Below, one piece after another: positions 1-9,922 of a stretch of DNA of 64,000 nucleotides. Every line of letters starts with the position of its first letter. Positions within the stretch are counted from its first letter, which is position 1. The notes beneath the pieces are model-generated. The model did no database searches and was not told the DNA's origin. It worked only from the letters and a program-made list of their open reading frames with translations. The position numbers were made by a program, and so were the translations under genes. Location of the stretch: positions 155,298,115 through 155,362,114 of the forward strand of contig NC_053494.1 of the NCBI RefSeq assembly GCF_905171775.1, written 5' to 3'. The stretch is from Rana temporaria (Eukaryota > Chordata > Amphibia > Anura > Ranidae).

Positions 1-418
1 GAACACCAACTATTCTCTTGTCTGCCACCTGCCTTAACCTCAGCCTGGACACTGACTACTCTCTTGCCTGTTGCCTGCCTCAATCTCTGCCTGAACACCA
101 ACTATTCTCTTGTCTGCCACTTGCCTTGACCTCAGCCCCGATACTAAATACTCTCTTGCCTGTTGCCTGCCTCAATATCTGCCTGAACACCAACTATTCT
201 CTTGTCTGCCACTTGCCTTGACCTCAGCCTGGACACTGACTTCTCTCTTGCCTATGCCTACCTCAACTTCTGCCTGAACATGACCCATTCTCTTATCTAC
301 TACCTGCCTCATTCTCAGCCTGGACACTACTACTTGCCTGTTGCCTGTCTCAACCTCTGCTTGAACACTGACTACTTTCCAGCTTGCTGCCTGCCTCAAT
401 CTCCGCTTGGACTCTGAT
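1..418. repeat. Minisatellite, 46-bp unit in a 92-bp higher-order repeat
   Basis: The word GAACACCAACTATTCTCTTG recurs at 1, 93 and 184. It alternates with a related half-unit beginning GGACACTGACTACTCTCTTG, so the basic unit is about 46 bp and the higher-order unit about 92 bp. Copies decay after about 250 and the array fades near 418. The left end is cut by the window. Small open frames on both strands here come from the unit length and are not genes. Confidence 0.85.
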
Positions 419-592
419 TATCCACTGTATCATTACCCTGTCTCCACAGCGTAGTCACCCTGTTCCCGCAAACTCTTGGTGGAATGCAGAGGGAAACAAA
501 ATGCCCCTTTATGCCCTGCTCTAGGCAGTTGCCCAAGGGTGACATAATGGTAACTAAAACCCTACCTCTGTATATTCTGTTCTATCCTCCTG

Positions 593-1072
593 TTAAAGCG
601 GAGCTCTGCCGTACAAACAATATTAAAAGCCAGCAGCTACAAATACTGCAGCTGCTGACTTTTAATATCAGGACACTTACATGTCCTGGAGTCCAGCGAC
701 GTCGGCAGCAGAAGACGAGCTAACGTCACTCAGCTGCCCCCACCGCTATCCTCGGTGAGAGAACCAGGAAGTGAAGCGTTGCGTCTTCACTGCCCGGTTC
801 CTTACGGCGCATTGCGCGAGTTGCGACATGCTCACTGGTCCCTGCTGTGTTCTGGGAGCCGTGTGTTTCCCAGAACACAACGGGGGGGACAGGGACAGGA
901 AATGCCGCACTACCCACAGGTCCCCGCAGAGTGGACTCCCGGAAGTGGGTGCAAATACCTGTCTTAGACAGGTATCTGCACCCCCCTCCCCCTGAAAGGT
1001 GCCAAATGTGACACCGGAGGGGGGAGGGTTCCGATGAGCGGAAGTTCCACTTTAGGGTGGAGCTCCAATGAG
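593..1072 (-). mobile_element. TTAA-type non-autonomous transposon, family A, copy 1 (right end lost)
   Basis: Begins TTAAAGCGGAG like the copies at 16016 and 41149 and shares their interior: the hairpin-like pair around AGCAGCTACAAATACTGCAGCTGCTG, an ETS-like ACTTCC/GGAAGT region and the paired block CAGGTATTTGCACCC/GGTGCAAATACCTG. The expected closing GCTTTAA is missing, so the right end is truncated near 1072. Relative to the other two copies this one is inverted. A minus-strand donor-like word (GTAAGT, complement of 675-680) is retained. TTAA boundaries suggest piggyBac-type mobilisation; no transposase is present. Confidence 0.7.
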
Positions 1073-1321
1073 AGAGATGTGCCACAACTCCCACATGAAC
1101 AGGAGTGATGTCATCATGGCCTGGCCATTCAAATGGCCAGAGCATGTGAATATGGAAGGAAGACCAGCATTGGTGTGCGCAGCCTATTGCATTAGGGTGT
1201 GCAGCCCAGAGCACAAACACAAATTCGTGTAAATCAGCAGAGCAGTGGGGGGTGTCAGTAGAGCAAAGATTGCTGTCAGTAGGGCAGTGGACAGAGTCAG
1301 TAGTATTTTATTTTATTTTTA
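1073..1321. repeat. Left part of an interspersed repeat split by a solo LTR
   Basis: Contains GTGTGCGCAGCCTATTGCAT and a CATTAGGGTGTGCAGCCC word that reappear inverted at about 33749-33785. The T-rich right side continues after the LTR at 2369 (TTTATCATTATTTTT...), so the LTR inserted into an older repeat. No coding content recognised. Confidence 0.5.
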
Positions 1322-2368
1322 TGTAGCAGCCTGCTACTTTCTAGCCGGTGCTGCTTTAAATTTAGAGGGTAGTCTGAGAGTTAGTTGACTCAGACTGTAT
1401 GATTTTTCACAAAATGTTGGCCTCTGTTCCAGCCGTGGCTGTACTGTGAGTGACCACTATTGTTGTCTGGGGTGCTGTTACCATCCCAGACCAAGGGTGG
1501 CAGAAGTCAAGTCAAGGTGTTTTGGGTGTTCCCCTTCGGCAGCCAATCAGAGGGAGTTGATCGTCCCGCTGTGCATGCTGGGGAGGAGTACTTAAGGGAC
1601 AGATGTCATTAGTCCGGGGTCGTCGTCGATCCTGGGTCTGTCGTCCCACCACCCCCGTGCATGGCCCTCCTGGCCGTGGGTGCGTGTTCAAGTGTTCCTG
1701 GCTCCGGGACCACGTTGTTTCCGGAGTTGTGGTCTACTAAGTAGGCCCGGTAGTCAGACTGGGTCTACGCTTGCAGAGTGGTCCTGTGCTGTCCGTCCTG
1801 AGGGAGGAAGCCACTCGATGAAGAACCTGTCTTGGCGAGCATCAAGCAAGAGGCTGGTATCTCATGAGAGGCCTTGAACTTCATCGAAGGATGCACTACT
1901 ACTGAAAGGCTGAATGATGATCGCCTGTCAGGTTCTAATGTTACAAGAAGTTATTCGGGAGAGATCCGGGTGCTTAATCCTGTACTGAGAGGTTTTTGGA
2001 CCGAATATACCTCCATCTTTGGAAAGGTCTGTGGCAGAAACTCTACCAAGTTTCCATATGACACCCTGGCTGCTAGGTTAGTGAGAGAGGCCTATCCAGG
2101 TGCATAATACCCGCTCTGGCTAGAGTGGCGACGAAAGCTGCGTTGTAGGAAGCAGGAGTGTTTCCGAATAGAAGTTATACACCAGAGCCTATTACCTATT
2201 ACTCTTCCACCTCTTCAACTACTACTTTTATTCTTTTACCAAGTTCAACAAATAAAGTAAAGAAAAATAAGTCTAAATCAACTCTCATCTGATACCCTAG
2301 ATGGCGAGGAAATAGAGGTAACATGCCACACAAAACAAACCAGCAGCTCCTTCGGGGGTAGTGCTACA
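1322..2368 (+). mobile_element. Solo LTR of an LTR retroelement (about 1.05 kb)
   Basis: Starts TGTAGCA and ends TGCTACA, the TG...CA terminal inverted repeat expected of an LTR. It is flanked by the 4-bp direct repeat TTTA (1318-1321 and 2369-2372). An AATAAA polyadenylation signal lies near 2251, which sets the plus orientation. The short open frames inside (such as 1874-2107) match no protein I recognise. No internal gag/pol region or second LTR is present, so it is most simply a solo LTR left by recombination. Gypsy versus retroviral origin cannot be decided from the LTR alone. Confidence 0.8.
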
Positions 2369-2481
2369 TTTATCATTATTTTTACAATTTTATGTTTTTT
2401 ATTATTTTTTAACAATATTACTTTTTTACACTTTTTTAGGAGCCCATCACGGGGCTTTAGTGAAATATCAAGGGTCTATAC

Positions 2482-2867
2482 CAGTGGTTCTCAACCTGGG
2501 GGGTTGGGTCGAATGATGATTTGCCAGGGGTCACCAAATCCTGGGCTGTTTCTGAAGCCCACACCGCTCTCCCAGCCTTTTCTCGGCCGCCCAGCTGGGC
2601 TGTTCCTAGAGCCCACGGCCGCCCACTCAGCCCATTCAGTTCACGGCATGGCTGGGGGGCAGAGACTAGAAGTCAGCTGACTGGTGAGGAAAGTGAAGTG
2701 GGATGGGCTGAAAGAGACCCTATCTCCTGATTTCATAGGTGTCACTGCTGCAAGACACCACTGTAGTACGGGTTCCACGCTACGAAAATGATTTTACTGT
2801 TAGGGGTCCCCACAATTTGTGAAATATTATCAAGGGGTCACGGCAGTAGAAAGGTTGAGAACCACTG
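2482..2867. mobile_element. hAT-type MITE (CAGTGGTTCTCAACCT ends)
   Basis: Terminal inverted repeats CAGTGGTTCTCAACCT / AGGTTGAGAACCACTG are flanked by an 8-bp duplication with one mismatch (GTCTATAC at 2474-2481, GTCTAAAC at 2868-2875). The terminal sequence is typical of hAT-Charlie-like elements. The 386-bp interior contains no transposase. Confidence 0.9.
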
Positions 2868-2875
2868 GTCTAAAC

Positions 2876-3342
2876 AGACCCCTGATGTCTCACTTTTATG
2901 GAAAAAAAACTGAGGACAGAGATTTCCTAGTCCCTTTCTCTGGAGCCTGCAGTAAACATAGTTAACTATGCTTCAGTTAAGAATGAAGACAGGAGCGATC
3001 GGTACAGATAACTCATGGAGTTCATTCAGAAAATTTGGTTAATGAAATATTTGCCTGCCTCTTTTCTGCTCTTTAGAGGAGAAGAGGGAAGCTGGCACCA
3101 CTGCAGGAGGAAGAGAGGAAGCAGGGGGAATCTGCAAAATGTAGGGTGATTAGGGTGTGCCCAAGCACACCCTGTGTGCACGCTTATGAAGACCAGTAGA
3201 GATGGAAGCACCGACAACAGTGACAGCACGCCGTTGAAGGGATTAGTTTTAAGGTAAGGCTGTCATAATACCCCTTCCATATCAATATAAAGATAACAAT
3301 GATATTCCATTTTAATGAAGAAACAGTAAGGAAGATTAAACT
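2876..3342. repeat. Fragmentary repeats, including a GCACACCCT-type element
   Basis: Around 3145-3190 the word TTAGGGTGTGCCCAAGCACACC is the reverse complement of a block at 33505-33540, so a shared interspersed family is present. The remainder is AT-rich with no gene recognised. Confidence 0.45.
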
Positions 3343-3816
3343 TTAAAGGGGTTGCAAAGGAAAATTTTTTTTTCATAATAAGCATCCTTTACCTGCAGAC
3401 ATTTCTCTTTTCACTTCCTCATTGTTCGTTTTTTGCTCAGAAGTTGCTCTATTTCTTCTCTGTTCTGTTCACTTCCTGCTTGTCTGATTGTTACTCACCA
3501 CCGTGAAGGGAGGCTTTACTGTGGTGGTCAGTAACGTGCTCAACCCCTCCTGGGAACTACATGTGTGGGGCAGGATGCTCTCTACGTGTTAGAGACTTCA
3601 AGGAGGTGTGAATTACTGGGCGTGCCGCAATGCATACTGGGAAATGTAGTTCTTACATGAACGAGCGCCGCAAACCAGGAAGTCAATGAGAGAACAGAAA
3701 CTAGAACGCCGGAGGTGATATAGATGAAGGAATTTAACAGAATCATTACACTATTCTGTCTGTCTTGCAGACATTAATTTTAGGCAAAATATGTTTTTCC
3801 TTTACAACTCCTTTAA
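3343..3816. mobile_element. TTAA-type MITE, family B
   Basis: Bounded by TTAA at both ends (3343-3346, 3813-3816), with imperfect terminal inverted repeats AGGGGTTGCAAAGGAAAA / TTTTCCTTTACAACTCCT. The interior has ETS-like CACTTCCTGC (plus) and CCAGGAAGT words and no open frame. The ends resemble those of the element at 9732, so the two are related. Confidence 0.85.
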
Positions 3817-4445
3817 TTAATTTTTATAATTAATTCTTTAGGGGTCCTTTACTAATCCGGTGGCATATGTTCACAGTTCCTCTAAGTGTTTACACTTTGG
3901 GATTTGGAAAGAGGAGATATAAGTCAATCTGTAGAATGTTATTGTAGTTCCAGGAAAGAGGAATTCCTTCAAAATGTTTCAATAGCAAAAGGAAGTAAAA
4001 GCTATAAGAGGATGTTAAAGCTTATGATAATCAGATACCAGCTAAGAAGAACAATTGGTTTTAAGTACCACTTCATAGTCTCACGTTCTCCTAATATAGA
4101 TGTTTCTCATAAGAACAATACGTCCCATGTTTTGTGCCTCTTCTTTCAGAAGTCAATAAAGTGTAACTCTAGGGGAAACCTTTTTATTTTTTATCTTAGT
4201 TTTTTTTTTTTTGGTAGAGTGGCAGAGGGTTAGAACTTGCTGTCTGCGTCCATTGTCACTGTGAAAGAAATGTAGAAGAAATACGAAATCTTATAGCTGT
4301 CACCACGTGGCTTGTTCAGTGGGGAACTGCTAAATTTCAATTAGTTTATGGTTGTCCCTGTTAGACAGAGGTTGATCATAAGATCGACTTCTGTTGAATG
4401 AACAAGTCGAAAAGCAGTTTTTAAACAGCGGCTGCAGCTGATCTG
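3817..4445. other. No gene or clear element recognised
   Basis: AT-rich sequence with a T tract near 4201. The end (about 4361-4425, around AAGATCGACTTCTGTTGAA) resembles 30459-30476, so part is an old interspersed repeat. The open frame at 3886-4233 has no recognisable protein character. Confidence 0.4.
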
Positions 4446-4712
4446 AGGCCCCGTACACACGACCGAGTTTCTCGGCAGAATTCAGCCAGAAACTCGATCG
4501 GAGCTGTATTCTGCCGAGAAACCCGGCCGTGTGTACACTTTCGGCCGAGGAAACCGACGAGGATCTCGTCGGGCCAAATAGAGAACATGTTCTCTATTTC
4601 CTCGTCAGTCAACTTGGCTCGCCGAGATCCTCGGCGGCTTCACAATGAACTCGACGAGCAAAACGATGTGTTTTGCCCGTCGAGTTCCTCGGACGTGTGT
4701 ACGGGGCCTCAG
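4446..4712. mobile_element. GTACACACG-type MITE, CGACGAG-word subfamily
   Basis: Ends GAGGCCCCGTACACACGACC / ACGTGTGTACGGGGCCTC form terminal inverted repeats. The interior repeats the word ACTCG/CTCGNCGAG many times on both strands. About 267 bp; no transposase. The same subfamily word fills the copy at 15170-15440. Confidence 0.85.
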
Positions 4713-5040
4713 AATTCGCTAGTAGATTAGTGACTACTTTTGGACAGTGATATGGCCATTACAATAAATGAGTTGGTACAGTAAATAATTTGGCAGTAGA
4801 GGTCGATGACAACTCAGCAGCTTTATCCTCCTATAGGACAGGTTATGACTGTTGTGATTATTGAAAGATTGAAGTTACAATTATTTAAACTGTTAATATT
4901 GGTCAGTATAGCTAACCCTCCAATTTCAGGAAGCCAGAGAGGAAATCCTCATGTGACCAATGCTATCTTGCTAACCATTGCTCAACATGATAAACTCAAT
5001 TTTTATGAGTATGTCAACATACAACCATACAACCATGTAT
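4713..5040. other. No feature recognised
   Basis: AT-rich sequence; the small frame at 4806-5069 runs into the neighbouring repeat and has no protein signature. Confidence 0.35.
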
Positions 5041-5260
5041 TAAAGAGGAACAGCAGTCTGCTCACATAATTTGTAATAAAAACATCTTTACCATTCTGAA
5101 CCTTCCCTCCAACCACTTTGCATATTATTTTATATATACACTGTGATTCTGTACTTGCCAAATATCCTCCACTAAGTCTGGCTGCAACCATTTTAACTGT
5201 GGGCAGCTGAAGCTGCTGCCTGTTCACTTCCTGGATTTACACAGACACACAGAGGCATGG
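5041..5260. repeat. Interspersed repeat shared inverted with 9060-9312
   Basis: The block AAAGAGGAACAGCAGTCTGC ... CACTTCCTGGATTTACACAG is closely repeated in reverse complement at 9060-9312, including GCTGCCCACAGTTAAAATGG. Two copies in one window define a dispersed family. The frames at 5003-5227 and 9116-9322 share the peptide start MNRQQLQLPTVKMVAA because they are the same repeat, not a gene. Confidence 0.75.
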
Positions 5261-6287
5261 ACGTCTGCAGGTAGGGGCAAGGGGGGAAACTTCCCTCCCT
5301 CCTGGAATTGTCCAATAGGTGTTGTAGTTGCCAGCTGCATTGGCCGCCGCTGACTTTTTTCTGAGTCAGCTGGCTGCTCTCTGTCCTGACACATCTAATG
5401 TCCCTCCCTCACCCCCGGCCCGATCATCGGATGAGATGGCTCGGCAGCTCGGCCGTTCCGCCATTCCTCTTCAGTGATTGGCTGCCTGCCTGTGTACATG
5501 TTATGTAGATCCGGCCAGTGTCAGTGCCGCCTACTCAGTGCCTATAGCCTAGAGAATGTACATAATTTTATATTGCACGAGTGACCTTAAAATTATGTCC
5601 CCCCCAGGGGTCAAGTCCTGGGGGAAAAAGTGTGGGAACTCCCACCCAAGATCAACTCCCCCACCAAAAAAAATAAAAAATGATACGCTCATATGCATAA
5701 TTACTAAACCGCATGTTTTTTCTAAATCCCGCGATAACTCGCGGTAGACCTCCGCAATGTCTCCTGGGAACAATGGCAAAAGCTCCCAGGAGACATTGCG
5801 GCATCGAGGAAGTGAAGGATTGGCTCAGGCGGCTCGGCTGCTCTAGTCCTGCAAAGGGAACTGAGTTCCTGCTGTGAAAAAAGTGCAGGAACTCCGTTCC
5901 CACGCGTTCCCGCAGGACTTGAGCCCTGGTCCCCCCCCCCCTGAAAAAAGTTCTGCAGACGCCCATGCACAAAGGCACACCTCCAACTCGCTAGCCCTCT
6001 TATGACTCACCCCCCCTCTCTTCCTGGCAAACTCTGAGAGAGAGAGAGAGCTGTGCATTATTTCATGCCGAATAAGATATTTACAGCAAGAAAAAAACAT
6101 TTTTACTATCCAAATTTAAAACAAGGGCAGAAGATTTAATCGATGAAAGGTGAAAAAATTATTGAAGATCATGTCGCTGTCTGCTCAAAACAGGTCACAG
6201 GGGTGCAGAACGTACTGCGTGTGATCTACAGGAGATGTACAACCAAACAAGCCATGGCTTTACTTCTCCCTTACCTTAACCACTTAG
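5261..6287. repeat. Repeat-derived stretch with a short near-perfect hairpin
   Basis: CCGCAATGTCTCCTGGGA at about 5752-5769 pairs with TCCCAGGAGACATTGCGG at about 5786-5803, separated by some 16 bases. Further right are the inverted pair ACTCCCACC/GGAACTCC-type words, a C tract at 5932-5941 and a GA run at 6031-6048. These look like parts of one or more old transposons, but I cannot define the ends. Confidence 0.4.
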
Positions 6288-6704
6288 GCCGCGTACACAC
6301 GGTCGGACATAACCAATGAGAATGGACCGAGGTTCAGTTTCATCGGTCCAAACCGACCGTGTGTATAGCCCATCGGTCTGTTTTCCTTCGGTCCAAAATT
6401 TTAAAACATGCTTTAAAATCGAACCGATGGCCCGCTACCCGATCAGTCCAAACCGATGGTTAGTACAGAAAGCATCGGTTCAAAACCCTCAGAATCAAGT
6501 CGACGCATGCTTGGAAGCATTGAACTTTGTTTTATTCAGCATGTTGTGTGTTTGACGTGACCGTGTTCTGACCCGATCGGTTTTTGGAACGATGGTGTGT
6601 ACGCACATCTGATCATCAGGCCACTTCAGCGGTGAACCGATGGAAATGGCCCGTCGGACCATTCTCATCGGTTTGGAACGACCGTGTGTACGCAGCCTTA
6701 GAGA
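6288..6704. mobile_element. GTACACACG-type MITE, CATCGGTT-word subfamily
   Basis: TTAGGCCGCGTACACACGGTC at the left pairs with GACCGTGTGTACGCAGCCTTA at the right. The interior is filled with CATCGGTTC/AACCGATGG on both strands. A degenerate form of the family core (TGACGTGACCGTG...) lies near 6553. A TTA direct repeat at the edges would fit a Harbinger-like 3-bp duplication, but other copies are ambiguous. Confidence 0.85.
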
Positions 6705-6722
6705 CCGCCCACTGCATATATA

Positions 6723-7414
6723 CAGTAAAACCTTGGATTGCGAGCATAATTCATTCCGGAAACATGCTGGTAATCCAGAGCACTCTTATATCAAAGCAAA
6801 TGTTCCCATAAGAAATAATGGAAACTCAAATAATTTGTTCCCTTAACCATTTATTCATAAGTCCTTCCGTTTGTGGTCCATATAAAAAAGATTATAGCAA
6901 TGTGATTGGTTGTGTAACCATAAAATGTCCATCTACAAATGGCAGCCTCCACAAGGGGATTAGAAGCAAAATACAGCAGGAGCTACATAGACCATCCTCC
7001 GCACCACCGTCCTTTACCGCTGTCAGTCTGCAATCGTGACCGGGAAGACTACCCTGCAGTAGAGGGATCTGAAAGGGAGGCTTGAAACAGTCGCGGAGCG
7101 CAGCGTGGAAGAGATGACGACGATATCTGTGCGGGGGATGGTCTATGTGGACAGCTTTACCCGGATGCCTGCATACTTAGATGTTCCTCTTTTAATCATC
7201 TGCCTTATGAAATTGCTAAATGGTGTACCTTCATTAAATGTAACCATATTGCTATACTTAGAGGCGCCTCTCTTCTCTTGTATACTCAATTGTGACATGA
7301 CGCTACTTGTACATCAAGACATTGCTTGTATATCAAGTCAAAATGTATTATAAAATGTTGTTTGTCTTGCAAAACGCTCTCAAACCAAGTTACTCTCAAA
7401 CCAAGGTGTTACTG
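6723..7414. mobile_element. Tc1/mariner-like MITE (CAGTAAAACCTTGG ends)
   Basis: Flanked by TA on both sides (6721-6722, 7415-7416). Ends CAGTAAAACCTTGG and CCAAGGTGTTACTG are near-perfect inverted repeats. A 144-bp relative sits at 38273-38416. No transposase frame remains. Confidence 0.8.
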
Positions 7415-7710
7415 TACTGGGGCAAGGTGGCTCTATTGCATACCTGTATGTCATTTTGTGCAATAGATACTGTAGGCGCACACCCGATGTCCACCGGCCA
7501 TCCGCGATGGCTCCACAGAGAGGCAGAATGGGGATCTGCCTATGTAAACAAGGCAGATCCCCGTTCTTATAGGGAAGTACACAGAGATCTTCTGGTCCTT
7601 GTAAGAAGGAACAGGTATCTCTGTGTTCTTCCTGTCAGTCCACCAACCACACAGTTAGCAAAAACACTCCCAGGGAACACACTTAACTCTTTGATTGCCC
7701 CTTCCCTGTA

Positions 7711-8162
7711 AGGCCCTGTACACACGAGGAGACATGTCCGATGAAAACGGTCCGCAGATCGTTTTCATCGGACATGTCTCCTGGGAGCTTTTGGTCTGAT
7801 GTGTGTACACACCATCAGACCAAAATCCCAGCGGACAGAGAACGCGGTGACGTAGAAGACACCGACGTTCTCAAACACGGAAGTACAAAGCTTCCACGCA
7901 TGCGTCGAATCAATTCGACGCATGCGTGGGATTTCGGGATGCTGGTTACACGTCATAACCAGCGGACATGTCCGATTAGGTGTACTAACCATCGGACATG
8001 TCCGACGGACATGTTTCCAGCGGACAAGTTTCTTAGCTTGCTAAGAAACTTTTGTCCGCTGGAAACCTGTCAGCTAGGCCGTACACACAGTCGGACATGT
8101 CCGCGTAAACTGGTCCGTGGACCAGTTTCAGCGGACATGTTCGACCGTGTGTACGGGGCCTT
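7711..8162. mobile_element. GTACACACG-type MITE, GCGGACATGTCCG-word subfamily
   Basis: Ends TAAGGCCCTGTACACACGA / CGTGTGTACGGGGCCTTA. The interior repeats GGACATGTCCG and TCCGATGG more than ten times in both orientations. It holds the family core GCGGTGACGT (7844-7853) and the palindromic pair around CACGCATGCGTCGAATC. Closely related to the nested copy at 13780. Confidence 0.9.
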
Positions 8163-8242
8163 AGAGTCATTTATTCAGTAACAGTGCATTTTTTTTAGCA
8201 CTGATCACTGTATTGGTGTCATTGGTCCCCAAAAAGTGTCAC

Positions 8243-8641
8243 TAATGCCGGAATTTCCGATGGCCTAAAATCCGATGGAATTTTGCGTCGGAATTCCATT
8301 CAAGCTGTCTTGCATACACACTGTCAGACCAAATTCCGACTGTCCAAAACGCGGTGACGTAAAACACTACGACGAGACGAGAAAAATTAAGTTCAATGCT
8401 TCCGAGCATGCGTCAACTTGATTCTGAGCATGCGTGGGTTTTTTCTCCGTCAGAGTTGCACACAGACGATAGGAATTTCCTATCGCTTTTTTTTTCATCG
8501 GAAAAAAATAAAACATGTTCTATTTCTAAACACCGATGGAAAAAAGTCCGATGGGCCCACACACGATCTGAATTTCCGATGAAAAAAGTCCATCTGACTT
8601 TATTCATCGGAAAATCCGATTGTGTGTACGGGGCATTAGTG
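8243..8641. mobile_element. GTACACACG-type MITE, TTTCCGATGG-word subfamily
   Basis: Left end AATGCCGGAATTTCCGATGG, right end CCGATTGTGTGTACGGGGCATT. The core GCGGTGACGT is at 8351-8360, followed by GAGCATGCGTC. The left terminal GTACACACG has been lost or replaced. Confidence 0.75.
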
Positions 8642-9059
8642 TCAGATTTGTCTGCCGCAATGTTGCAGTCCCACTATATATTGTTGATCGCCACCATAAC
8701 CAGTAAAAACAATTAAAAAAAGTTAAAGTCTATAAACCTATCCCATAGTTTGTAGACGCTATAACTTTTGCGCAAACCAATTAATATACGCTTATTGGGA
8801 TTTTTTTATCAAAAATATGTAGAAGAATACATATTGGCCTAAAATTATGAAGATTTTTTTTTTCTTTTAATGGATATGTTTTATAACAGAAAGTACAGGG
8901 ATCTTCCTTGTTTACACGGTTCTGCCTCTCTGTGGAGCCATCAGGGGTGGCCGGTGGACATCGGGTCCGCCAGACCCGCTGATTGGCTCATGCACAGCTC
9001 TTTCTCTAATTCTCGCGAGAGTTTGCCAGGAAGGGAGGGGTGATTAGTCATAAGAGGGC

Positions 9060-9312
9060 CAATGAGAGCTGCAGGACTGCAGAGCTGGAGTTTTGCCTCT
9101 GTGTAAATCCAGGAAGTGAACAGGCAGCAGCTTCAGCTGCCCACAGTTAAAATGGTTGCAGCCAAACTCAGTGGAGGGAGATTTCTGCAGCATATTTGGC
9201 AAGTACAGAATCACAGTATATATAAAATAATATGCAAAGTGGTTGAATGGAAGCTTCAAAATGGCAAATATGTTTTAGTTACAAATTATGTGAGAAGACT
9301 GCAGTTCCTCTT
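9060..9312. repeat. Interspersed repeat, inverted partner of 5041-5260
   Basis: Same content as 5041-5260 in the opposite orientation, ending GCAGTTCCTCTTTAAG. No coding potential inferred. Confidence 0.75.
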
Positions 9313-9731
9313 TAAGCATTAAAAATTCACGTAAATAATAAAAAAAAGTCACATAAGTAGCAGCAAACTGTCACATAGGTTAAAAAATAAAAAGGAAGAA
9401 AAGAGTTATGTTGTGGTATTGCTGGGTTCAATAGAGGAACAAAAAGGGAACCGAGGACAGAACAGTTAGTACTGCAGTTTGCTTGCTAGTACATAAATGA
9501 CCTTTTCTCCAAATCCAAAAATATTAGTATGAGTGCTATGGAGCTGCAGGTCTGAAATCACATTTGCAGCAATGGAATCTCAGGTTCCGTTATCATGAGG
9601 AACTCTAAGTGGAAATGTCCACGTGATTGTGTTGGTTTCCCACACCAAAAACACACAACTGGGTTATATGGTTTCCTGAACTGGCCTCAATGCATATGTC
9701 TGTACAGTTATGGAAGGGACGTTACGACAGT
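9313..9731. other. No feature recognised
   Basis: Mixed-composition sequence with no inverted ends, tandem repeats or convincing frame. Confidence 0.35.
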
Positions 9732-9922
9732 TTAAAGGGGTTGTAAAGGTTTGTTTTTTATTTTCTAAATAGGTTCCTTTAAGCTAGTGGATTGTTGGTT
9801 CACTTGCCTTTTACTTCGATTTCCCTTCTAAATGTTTTATTTTCTTTGTCTGAATTTCTCACTTCCTGTTTCTCCTCAGTAAGCTTGCCCCATCATCTGA
9901 GCCGTTCATTTAGAAGGGAAAT

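Larger units (their letters stand above)
7440..9000. repeat. Older element with inverted arms, split by two MITEs
   Basis: Left block 7476-7520 (CCCGATGTCCACCGGCCATC, then GGCTCCACAGAGAGGCAGAA) is the inverse of 8930-8965 (TTCTGCCTCTCTGTGGAGCC ... GGTGGCCGGTGGACATCGGG, approximate). The two MITEs at 7711 and 8243 sit between the arms. The right half also carries a conspicuous ACTTTTGCGCAAACCAAT stretch. No protein recognised. Confidence 0.55.

Noticed and set aside
726..1220. 164-codon minus frame
   Set aside because: Covers TTAA family A copy 1 and the adjoining repeat; the same sequence in other copies is broken in this frame.
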